A stretch of 12,194 nucleotides of DNA from Candidatus Sediminicultor sextus (GTDB lineage: Bacteria > Atribacterota > Phoenicimicrobiia > Phoenicimicrobiales > Phoenicimicrobiaceae), in the NCBI GenBank assembly GCA_014894735.1, contig JADBKX010000001.1, positions 3,233 to 15,426 of the forward strand. Direction: 5' to 3'. Below, piece after piece: positions 6,305 to 12,194 of this stretch. Under the pieces are notes generated by a model. That model worked only from the letters and a program-made list of their open reading frames with translations. It was not told where the DNA came from and searched no databases. The number at the start of each line of letters is the position of its first letter. The stretch's first letter is position 1. Made by a program: the position numbers and the translations under genes.

Positions 6305-7660
6305 TTATTTTTGATTTTTTTTATTGTTTCTATTAGCCTTTATTTTAAATAAATCAGGCTTTTTTTTACATTCTTTTTCGAAGGATCTTTCTCTCATTAA
6401 ATTTTTATAATCTTTATCTTGAAAAGTATATTTAAAGTTAGTATGAACATCATAAGTACCTTCCAGCAGGGCTGCCACATCTTCCACAAAGACTAATTCT
6501 TCGTCGGTGGGGATAATAAATATCTTTACTGGGGAATCATCGGCAGAGATATCAAGTTCAGCATTCCTGGTTCTGGCTATTTTATTCTTTTGGGGGTTAT
6601 ATTTAATTCCTAAGTTATCTAAACCTTCTAATACCTTTTCTCTGATAGTATCACTCAACTCCCCTACTCCAGCGGTAAAGACCAGGGCATCTACTCTTCC
6701 TAAAGCGGCAGTATAGGCACCAATATATTTCTTCAGTCGGTAGGATTCCATTTCGATGGCCAACTGAGATCTTTTGTCCCCTTGGGAGGCTGCTTTTATC
6801 ACATCTCTTCTATCTATATACTTACCGGTTATACCCAATATTCCACTCTTCTTATTAAGTATAGTATCCATCTCTTGGGGAGAATAACCTTCCTTCTGCA
6901 TAACATAGAAGTCCAGAGCGGCATCATGGTCTCCCGCTCTGGTACCCATAATGGCTCCCTCTAAAGGGGTAAATCCCATACTGGTATCATAAGAAAGACC
7001 ATTTTTCACTGCATTTATACTTACTCCATTTCCGATATGGCAGCTGATTAAGTTACATGTAAAGGGGTCTTTACCCAGGAGAACAGCTGCCCTTTTAGCA
7101 ACATATAATAATGAAGTGCCATGAAAACCATATCTTCTTATCCCGTATTTTTCATACCAATGGTAGGGTACGGCATAATTATAGACATAGTTAGGCATAG
7201 TCTGATGCCAGGCAGTATCCATAATGGCCATATGGGGAATATTAGGTAATAGTTCCATGGCTGCCTCAATGCCCATAATATTAGGGGGATTATGCAGGGG
7301 AGCGAGTCCGGCAAGTTCTTTAAATGTTTTTAGGACTTCCGAGTTGATGATTACCGATTTGGAAAATTTTTCACCCCCGTGAACTACCCTATGGCCGATA
7401 GCGGAAATATCTGATAAATCCTTTATAGCACCATATTCTGGATGAACAAGGCTATCTATAATTAATTTTATAGCTTCTTTATGAGTAGGACAATTGTGCT
7501 CTATGGTAATTTTTTCTTTATGATTGACCTCATGGACACAGAAAGAATCTCCTATGGTGACTCGCTCTACTATACCTTTGGCAATTATTTCCTGTTTTTC
7601 CCAATTATAGAGTTGATATTTTACAGAAGAACTGCCGCAGTTAAAAGATAAAATGATCAT
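6305..7660 (-). CDS. ackA: Acetate kinase with basic C-terminal extension
   Basis: Transfers phosphate from acetyl phosphate to ADP, giving acetate and ATP; reversible, cytoplasmic. The ASKHA-fold active-site residues are all in register with the family: Asn7 (SFNCGSSSVKY), Arg91 (GHRVVHGGE), Asp148 (MDTAWHQTMP), His180 (RRYGFHGTS), Arg241 (GTRAGDHD) and Glu387/388 (PTDEELVF). At 451 aa it exceeds the usual ~400. The extra part, from about residue 405, is lysine-rich (ending KANRNNKKNQK) with no domain I recognise. GGGAGG upstream of the ATG supports the start. It follows pta by 166 bases and sits where ylbN usually precedes rpmF. The body is richer in G+C than neighbouring genes (about 45% in eight sampled lines, versus about 35% elsewhere), while the tail is extremely A/T-rich. 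Exact 20-base direct repeats flank it. Confidence 0.97.
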   Translation of the reverse strand: MIILSFNCGSSSVKYQLYNWEKQEIIAKGIVERVTIGDSFCVHEVNHKEKITIEHNCPTHKEAIKLIIDSLVHPEYGAIKDLSDISAIGHRVVHGGEKFSKSVIINSEVLKTFKELAGLAPLHNPPNIMGIEAAMELLPNIPHMAIMDTAWHQTMPNYVYNYAVPYHWYEKYGIRRYGFHGTSLLYVAKRAAVLLGKDPFTCNLISCHIGNGVSINAVKNGLSYDTSMGFTPLEGAIMGTRAGDHDAALDFYVMQKEGYSPQEMDTILNKKSGILGITGKYIDRRDVIKAASQGDKRSQLAIEMESYRLKKYIGAYTAALGRVDALVFTAGVGELSDTIREKVLEGLDNLGIKYNPQKNKIARTRNAELDISADDSPVKIFIIPTDEELVFVEDVAALLEGTYDVHTNFKYTFQDKDYKNLMRERSFEKECKKKPDLFKIKANRNNKKNQK

Positions 7661-7770
7661 AGTTTTTCCCTCCCAATCTTTTGCCTTTATTTAAACTTGA
7701 CAATTTATTTCTAAATATTTTTAGCCGGTTCGACGTATCGTAGGCCCACCTCTTAATCTTAATTTTCTCC

Positions 7771-7819
7771 ACGCAATACTCGATACTCGATGTTAATTAC
7801 TATTCACTAACGACTAATC
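7771..7819. repeat. Seven consecutive heptads between pta and ackA
   Basis: In one register: ACGCAAT, ACTCGAT, ACTCGAT, GTTAATT, ACTATTC, ACTAACG, ACTAATC. By hand count, 26 of 42 positions match the base seven further on, about 62%. The leading ACGCAAT also occurs at 8957-8963 in the pta-tmcAL gap. Confidence 0.8.
7799..7818 (+). repeat. 20-base direct repeat flanking ackA, copy 2
   Basis: Exact copy of 6233-6252 in the same orientation, upstream of the ackA start and part of the heptad run. Its 15-base core also matches, inverted, the word at 6040-6054. Confidence 0.85.
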
Positions 7820-7826
7820 TATATAT

Positions 7827-8828
7827 TTATACTTCACCTGCTTGTAATACGGTAATTGCTACTACATTAACTATGTCTTCGGCACTACAACCGCGAGAAA
7901 GGTCATTAACCGGTTTTCTCATCCCCTGAGAGATGGGACCTATGGCTTCAGCTTTAGCTAATCTTTCTATTAATTTATAAGCAATGTTTCCAGAATTTAG
8001 ATCGGGGAATATCAGGACATTAGCTTTTCCGGCAATTTTACTGTTTGGAGCTTTTCGCTCTCCGATTGAGGGAATCAATGCAGCATCAGCCTGAAGTTCT
8101 CCATCAATAAGTAACTCCGGCTTCTTTTTTTTGGCAATTTTAGTAGCCTCGATTACTTTATCAACTAAAGGATGTTTGGCACTACCCTTAGTGGAAAAAG
8201 ATAACATTGCTACTTTTGGTTCAAAGCCAACCAATGCTTTTCCGGTTGCAGCGCTGGCGATAGCAACATCGGCAAGCTGTTCGGCATTTGGTTCCGGATT
8301 TAAAGCACAATCAGCAAAAACGATGATTCCCTTTTCTCCATAAGGGCAATCAGGTACCACCATAACAAAAGAACTGGAAACAATATTTATACCAGGGGCA
8401 GTTTTTATAGTCTGTAGAGCTGGCCTAAAAACATCTCCTGTGGCATTAATAGAACCGGCAACCAAACCATCTGCATCATCATGATAGACCATTAATGCAC
8501 CAAAATAAAGAGGATTTTCCAATAATTGATAAGCTTCGTCTAAGCTTACTCCTTTATTTTTACGAATTTGGTAATATGATTCAGCATATTCTTTCAATTT
8601 TTCCGAATCTCTGGGGTTTATTATTTTAATCTTATTTGATAAATCAATTCCCAGTTCTCGGGCTTTAGACTTAATATTTTCTTCTCTTCCTAAAAGTATT
8701 AAACTGGCAAAACCTTCATTAATAATAGTTTCTGCCGCTTTAATCATCCGCGGCTCTTCACCCTCCGGAAGCACAATAATTTTAGGATTTTTTTTAGCTT
8801 TTTCTCGAATAAGTTGTGATAATTTCAT
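7827..8828 (-). CDS. pta: Phosphate acetyltransferase
   Basis: Interconverts acetyl-CoA plus phosphate with acetyl phosphate plus CoA, the partner step of AckA. The 333 aa are the short, single-domain form typical of Bacillota and Methanosarcina, without the regulatory N-terminal domains of the E. coli protein. It starts MKLSQLIREKAKKNPKIIVLPEGEEPRM. Conserved blocks include RKNKG (89-93), AGSINATGDVFRPAL (124-138), the segment from about 204 (EPKVAMLSFSTKGSAKHP), DGELQADAAL (242-251) and GPISQGMRKPVNDLSRGCSAEDIV (297-320). Ser311, Arg312 and Asp318 correspond to the catalytic/CoA site residues known from Methanosarcina Pta; Arg89 and Arg135 match the phosphate/CoA arginines. AGGAG precedes the ATG. 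It is divergent from tmcAL and upstream of ackA, the usual pta-ackA order. Confidence 0.97.
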   Translation of the reverse strand: MKLSQLIREKAKKNPKIIVLPEGEEPRMIKAAETIINEGFASLILLGREENIKSKARELGIDLSNKIKIINPRDSEKLKEYAESYYQIRKNKGVSLDEAYQLLENPLYFGALMVYHDDADGLVAGSINATGDVFRPALQTIKTAPGINIVSSSFVMVVPDCPYGEKGIIVFADCALNPEPNAEQLADVAIASAATGKALVGFEPKVAMLSFSTKGSAKHPLVDKVIEATKIAKKKKPELLIDGELQADAALIPSIGERKAPNSKIAGKANVLIFPDLNSGNIAYKLIERLAKAEAIGPISQGMRKPVNDLSRGCSAEDIVNVVAITVLQAGEV

Positions 8829-8882
8829 CTATTTTCTCCTTTTAATTAATATTTATTAATATAGCTATTAGTGTGGTATTTG

Positions 8883-8998
8883 GAGAAAGAAAAGAATAGT
8901 TTTAATTACTATCTATTCTATCTTCTTTTCTCTGGTACTTTTCTTTCTATTTCTTTACGCAATATGCGTACGATATACGAGATATAGATATATTACTA
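8883..8998. repeat. Repeat-rich part of the pta-tmcAL divergent gap
   Basis: An imperfect inverted repeat pairs GAGAAAGAAAAGAATAG (8883-8899) with a pyrimidine-rich arm at 8913-8932, needing about three unpaired bases. After it come loosely heptad-spaced words in one register, including TACTTTT (8936), CTTTCTA, TTTCTTT, ACGCAAT (8957), ATGCGTA, CGATATA, CGAGATA and TAGATAT (8985). The register is weaker than in the other gaps. The 232-base gap must contain the promoters of both pta and tmcAL. Confidence 0.55.
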
Positions 8999-9017
8999 TC
9001 AATTTTATTGCAAATTT

Positions 9018-9025
9018 TGTATAAT
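9018..9025 (+). promoter_or_regulatory. Candidate tmcAL promoter (-10 element)
   Basis: TTTTGTATAAT ends at 9025, 35 bases before the tmcAL ATG: a perfect TATAAT with TG directly upstream, close to but not exactly an extended -10. No good -35 lies 16-18 bases upstream. It would give a leader of about 28 bases. Confidence 0.4.
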
Positions 9026-9060
9026 TATAACATAAAATATTTTTTAAATCGAGAAATCTT

Positions 9061-10389
9061 ATGAAAATATTAGGAATAATTACTGAATATAATCCTTTTC
9101 ACAATGGCCATCTTTACCATCTTTTTAAAGCAAAAGAAATAACCCGAGCAGATTATGTAGTAGCAGTCATGAGTGGAAATTTTCTGCAGAGAGGAGAGCC
9201 GGCAATTATAAATAAATGGGCTCGAACAAAGATGGCATTAAATGCCGGTGTTGATCTGATAATTGAACTCCCTTTTGTTTTTTCTACTCAGGATGCAAAC
9301 GGTTTTGCCTTTGGAGCAGTAAAATTACTTGATTCGCTCAAGGTTATAGATTATTTATGCTTTGGTTGTGAAACTGATAACCTTGATACCCTTTACTCTA
9401 TAAGTAATTTTTTACATGTTGAACCACAGAAATATAAAGAGTTGATAGTATGTAATAGTAAAAACGGATACGAATTTCCCAAAGCAAGGAGCCAGGCCTT
9501 ATGTGAATATCATAGAATATTCGGAATAGAAGGTTTAGAAAAAATATCAACTTTAGAGTTAAGTAAATTATTAAAATACCCCAACAACATTTTAGCTTTA
9601 GAATATATAAAACATCTATTAAATTTAAAGAGTAAAATCAAGCCTATAGCCATAAAAAGAATAGGAGCAAGCTATCATCAAAAAAACATTAAAGGTAAAA
9701 TTTCCAGTGCTACCTCTATCAGAAATGAAATACTAAATAACTTGAACTTGAGCTCCCCTAAAACCGACCTTTTTATGCTAAATGATAAAATAAAATCAAC
9801 CATTCCTCCATCAGGATTTTCTGTATTAGAGAGTGAATTAAGAGAAGGCAGAGGTCCTATTACCCTCGACTCTTACCGGCAATCTATTTTTGCTATATTG
9901 AGAAGAATGTCATCGGATGATATTTCCCGTATTCATGGAGTAACCGAGGGATTGGAAAATAGAATAAAGAAAGCATCTTTAAAATCTTATACCATTGAAC
10001 AACTAATTAATGCAATTAAAACCAGGAGATATACCCGTACTAAAATTCAACGCATAATTTTGCACATTATGATGAATCTATCCAAAGAAGATATAACCAT
10101 ATTCAATAAGTATGGATCTTTGTATGCAAGGGTTTTGGGATTCTCTAAAAAAGGGAAAACTCTATTAAGAGCTATTAAAAAAAATTCTTCTACGCCTTTA
10201 ATCAGTAAGTTATCAAATTATTTAAGGCAAATAATTTTCGAGAAAAATAATCGTGTTCGAAATAGATTAGTGAAGATGCTTGATTATGACATTCTTGCTA
10301 CTGATATATATGTTCTTGGAAATAAAAAAGCAGAAGATAGAACGGCTCGACTTGATTTTACTCACAAAATAGTAATAAAAAAAGACTAA
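9061..10389 (+). CDS. tmcAL: tRNA(Met) cytidine acetate ligase (YlbM family)
   Basis: Makes N4-acetylcytidine at wobble position 34 of elongator tRNA-Met, activating acetate with ATP, so that AUG is read accurately. The 442 aa are close to the Bacillus protein in length. The nucleotidyltransferase-like fold is shown by GIITEYNPFHNGHLYH with the HxGH motif at 14-17, then SGNFLQRGEPAIINKWARTKMAL (38-60), PNNILALEYIK (174-184) and the adenylate-site motif ISSATSIR (214-221). The second half is the family's basic tRNA-binding region. The ribosome-binding site is weak (CGAGAA, about 6 bases upstream) but the amino end is exactly that of the family. It is the only plus-strand gene: divergent from pta, convergent with the PDZ-Lon protease gene. 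Its ylbL/coaD/rpmF neighbours match Bacillus, but there the genes share a strand. Confidence 0.94.
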   Translation: MKILGIITEYNPFHNGHLYHLFKAKEITRADYVVAVMSGNFLQRGEPAIINKWARTKMALNAGVDLIIELPFVFSTQDANGFAFGAVKLLDSLKVIDYLCFGCETDNLDTLYSISNFLHVEPQKYKELIVCNSKNGYEFPKARSQALCEYHRIFGIEGLEKISTLELSKLLKYPNNILALEYIKHLLNLKSKIKPIAIKRIGASYHQKNIKGKISSATSIRNEILNNLNLSSPKTDLFMLNDKIKSTIPPSGFSVLESELREGRGPITLDSYRQSIFAILRRMSSDDISRIHGVTEGLENRIKKASLKSYTIEQLINAIKTRRYTRTKIQRIILHIMMNLSKEDITIFNKYGSLYARVLGFSKKGKTLLRAIKKNSSTPLISKLSNYLRQIIFEKNNRVRNRLVKMLDYDILATDIYVLGNKKAEDRTARLDFTHKIVIKKD

Positions 10390-10423
10390 ATTATTTCTTA
10401 TCATCTATAATAATTTTTCATTT
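10390..10423. other. Convergent 34-base gap, tmcAL and protease gene
   Basis: The gap is nearly all A/T. AAATTATT (10388-10395) and AATAATTT (10409-10416) can pair, with a few T after, but an all-A/T stem of eight is too weak to call a terminator. No other hairpin is seen. Confidence 0.4.
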
Positions 10424-11416
10424 TTATAATTTTATTAATTCCATTATTGCATCATCAAAATCATCAACCGGAATGATTCTAATACCATGACTGAATTTAA
10501 GAGCTTCTGGGTAATTTTTTTGAGGCACTAAAAATACGCCAGCTTTATGTTTTTTTGCAGATATTATTTTTTGTTTAATTCCATCTACTTCGGTTATTCT
10601 CCCATCCATAGTTAAATTACCGGTACCGGCGATCAACAAACCACTGCTTAGATCATTTTCGGTTAATTGATTCAATATTTCTAAGGCAATCATTAGACCA
10701 GCAGAAGGTCCTTTTATCTTTTCTAAATTTATTTCTATTTTTAAAGGGAACCTGCATTGAAGATCTTTAGTATCAGCATAGATACCCATCCCTATTCTTT
10801 CTGTTTCCTCATTAGTATTAGGAAGTTCAATAAGAGGAATTGATGTTGAATAAGTATTATTATCTCTTAAAAAAGTAATTTTAACCATTTGGTTCGAATT
10901 ACAACTTCTGATAATTTCTGAAAATTCTTCCAGAGTGTAAACCGGTTGCTTATCAATTTTTGTAATAACATCACCCGGTAATAATTTATTTTTTGCCGGA
11001 CTGTTATCCAATATTCCGTTAATCAATATTCCTCGTCCTGATATTTCCGGCGAATATCCTGCTTTCCTTATAGCTACAACTTTGGAAATCATCTGGCTTT
11101 CCAGCATTAATTTTTCCATTATATTAATATAATCTTTTTGTTTCATATTCAATAATATTTCATCATCCCTATTTTTTAAATCGATATTAGGGTCAAAAAA
11201 TCCATAAATATATAATAATAAATTGGCTTTTATTATAGCGGTTGAAGTGAGGAGAAATTGGCCTTTAGCGTCTTTTTCGCCGTTTTCTACCGTAATATTT
11301 TTACTAAGATTGATGGCCTGCCCGGGAATTATCAGGAAATAGGGAGTAGGGATTAGATTAAGTAAGATTAGAACTGTGATTATAATAATTAAAAAATATC
11401 TTTTAAAATAGTACAT
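10424..11416 (-). CDS. Membrane-anchored PDZ-Lon serine protease (YlbL/SepM family)
   Basis: A single N-terminal transmembrane segment (about 7-30, RYFLIIIITVLILLNLIPTP) follows a short positive stretch, placing the rest outside the cell. Residues about 128-196 form a PDZ domain (GRGILINGILDNSPAKNKLLPGDVITKIDKQPV). The C-terminal Lon-type domain has the Ser-Lys dyad: Ser238 in KGPSAGLM and Lys281 in DGIKQKI. At 330 aa it matches Bacillus YlbL and Streptococcus SepM, which cleave small extracellular or membrane substrates (SepM trims a competence peptide). The substrate here is unknown, so I give no symbol. It follows coaD by 82 bases on the same strand, as in the Bacillus ylb cluster, though the intervening ylbJ/ylbK genes are absent. 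The ribosome-binding site is weak (AAAGAG). Confidence 0.92.
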   Translation of the reverse strand: MYYFKRYFLIIIITVLILLNLIPTPYFLIIPGQAINLSKNITVENGEKDAKGQFLLTSTAIIKANLLLYIYGFFDPNIDLKNRDDEILLNMKQKDYINIMEKLMLESQMISKVVAIRKAGYSPEISGRGILINGILDNSPAKNKLLPGDVITKIDKQPVYTLEEFSEIIRSCNSNQMVKITFLRDNNTYSTSIPLIELPNTNEETERIGMGIYADTKDLQCRFPLKIEINLEKIKGPSAGLMIALEILNQLTENDLSSGLLIAGTGNLTMDGRITEVDGIKQKIISAKKHKAGVFLVPQKNYPEALKFSHGIRIIPVDDFDDAIMELIKL

Positions 11417-11498
11417 TGTTTCTCTTTATTGTCCAGATAGATATTTACTCCGATTCAATAATAAATATTTTCACTAAAAAAATTGCTAAAGTTCTTTT

Positions 11499-11987
11499 TT
11501 AAACTTTTTTATTGAAAAATAATGTCTTTAACTTATTCTCTACAATTTCCGGGACTAACTGGGATATGTTACCATTTAAACTCGCTATTTCTTTAACTAT
11601 ACTGGAATTTAAATAAGAATACTTAGAACAAGTAACCATAAAAATTGTTTCAATCTCCGGAGCAAGTCTTTTATTCATTAAAGCCAGTTGTGATTCATGT
11701 TCAAAATCTGAGATGGCTCTCATCCCCCTGATGATAATATTTGCTTTATTTTTTCTCACAAAATCAGTTAATAAACCGGAAAATGACAGCACTTTAACAT
11801 CCTCCAAATCCTTGATGGCCTCTTTTATCATATCTACTCTTTCTTGGGCTGAAAACAAAGTTGATTTTTTAGAATCGACGGCTACTGCTACAATTAATTT
11901 ATCAACAATTTTTATGGTTCTTTCAATAATATTTAAATGGCCATTAGTAATTGGATCAAAACTACCTGGATAAACGGCAATTTTCAT
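11499..11987 (-). CDS. coaD: Phosphopantetheine adenylyltransferase
   Basis: Adenylates 4'-phosphopantetheine with ATP to dephospho-CoA, the penultimate step of CoA synthesis. The 162 aa are typical in length. It starts MKIAVYPGSFDPITNGHLNIIER, which carries the nucleotidyltransferase TNGH motif (residues 14-17). The IIIRGMRAISDFEHESQLALMNKRLAP block and the C-terminal SKYSYLNSSIVKEIASLNGN motif (ATP site) are all family hallmarks. AAGGAGGG sits 5-6 bases before the ATG. The usual upstream partner, an rsmD-type rRNA methyltransferase gene, would lie beyond the window edge if present. CoA made here feeds both the pta reaction and the fab pathway encoded downstream. Confidence 0.97.
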   Translation of the reverse strand: MKIAVYPGSFDPITNGHLNIIERTIKIVDKLIVAVAVDSKKSTLFSAQERVDMIKEAIKDLEDVKVLSFSGLLTDFVRKNKANIIIRGMRAISDFEHESQLALMNKRLAPEIETIFMVTCSKYSYLNSSIVKEIASLNGNISQLVPEIVENKLKTLFFNKKV

Positions 11988-12011
11988 TTTTCCCTCCTTT
12001 TATTTTTAGTC

Positions 12012-12144
12012 GATAGTATATACTCGATACTATATCTGAACGAGATACGATTCACGAGATACTAGATACGATTTTATTCTGGCTACTGACTTCTGTATTC
12101 TGTCTTCTGTTTTTTAACCAGGTAACCAAGTAACTAACTAACTT
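12012..12144. repeat. Long heptad-register repeat array upstream of coaD
   Basis: From 12040, fifteen heptads follow in one unbroken register in three related families: an ACGAGAT/ACGATTC type (five), a TATTCTG/ACTTCTG type (five), and a T/AAC-rich type including AACCAAG and TAACTAA (five). Before this, GATAGTA (12012) and GATACTA (12026) fall in the same register. Over the first ten heptads, 39 of 63 positions equal the base seven ahead by hand count, about 62%. No open frame, promoter or hairpin is convincing in the 207-base gap. Confidence 0.8.
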
Positions 12145-12194
12145 TATTTAGATATTAACATAATCGTAAAATGATAGATAGCACTCTCCGTATC

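Larger units (their letters stand above)
7661..7826. other. Gap between pta and ackA
   Basis: These 166 bases hold the ackA Shine-Dalgarno, a locally G+C-rich stretch at 7724-7750, a TCTTAA doublet at 7751-7762 and the heptad array at 7771-7819. A minus-strand TTGTCA could serve as a -35 for ackA but the matching -10 (AAGATT) is poor, so I do not call a promoter. There is no clear terminator after pta, so pta-ackA co-transcription is likely. Confidence 0.5.

Noticed and set aside
6233..7818. ackA as a transposon or insertion-sequence passenger
   Set aside because: No transposase, terminal inverted repeats or clean target duplication are seen; the 20-mers are part of a wider heptad repeat style.
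8883..8932. Terminator or riboswitch in the pta-tmcAL gap
   Set aside because: The inverted repeat is imperfect and purine/pyrimidine-biased; it lies between divergent starts and matches no riboswitch class I can recognise.
10388..10418. Terminator between tmcAL and the protease gene
   Set aside because: The stem is eight A/T pairs only with a 13-base loop; too unstable to call.

Overview
This window is a low-G+C bacterial chromosome segment devoted to core acetyl-CoA, CoA and fatty-acid metabolism. Nearly everything is on the minus strand and only tmcAL is on the plus strand. Gene content and order (coaD, a YlbL/SepM-type PDZ-Lon protease, tmcAL/ylbM, pta-ackA, rpmF, fapR, plsX, fabH, fabD, fabG, acpP, fabF) match the ylb-rpmF-fapR-fab neighbourhood of Bacillota, especially Clostridia. 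A FapR repressor supports a Gram-positive-type lipid regulon. An Atribacterota-like or other deep-branching anaerobe with Clostridia-like gene order cannot be excluded from the sequence alone. Nothing points to a phage, plasmid, transposase, CRISPR array, tRNA or rRNA.

Layout from right to left, the direction of transcription for most genes. At 11499-11987 is coaD (penultimate step of CoA synthesis), followed by the membrane-anchored PDZ-Lon protease at 10424-11416. tmcAL (9061-10389, plus strand) converges on the protease gene and diverges from pta. pta (7827-8828) and ackA (6305-7660) form the acetyl-CoA to acetate plus ATP module. rpmF (5768-5965) follows after a 339-base gap and ends at a strong hairpin terminator (5698-5740). 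A new promoter (5643-5671), with a FapR-operator-like palindrome over its presumed start site (5618-5635), then drives the tightly packed operon fapR-plsX-fabH-fabD-fabG-acpP-fabF. fabF runs off the left edge. A perfect 16-bp inverted repeat (856-893) lies between acpP and fabF.

Together, CoaD supplies CoA; Pta/AckA interconvert acetyl-CoA and acetate; the fab genes turn malonyl-CoA into acyl-ACP; PlsX passes acyl groups to phospholipid synthesis; and FapR senses malonyl-CoA to set operon output. TmcAL uses acetate and ATP to acetylate the tRNA-Met wobble base, a possible functional link to the adjacent acetate genes.

The least ordinary signal is non-coding. Four intergenic gaps (after and before ackA, between pta and tmcAL, and upstream of coaD) carry degenerate direct repeats in a 7-base register, reaching at least fifteen consecutive heptads at 12040-12144. 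Two gaps share an exact 20-base word that brackets ackA. ackA itself is visibly more G+C-rich than its neighbours and has a basic C-terminal tail beyond the usual end of the family. No undescribed multi-gene system is evident; the heptad repeats, the bracketed ackA, the FapR control region and an unusual Asp in FapR are the points worth pursuing.
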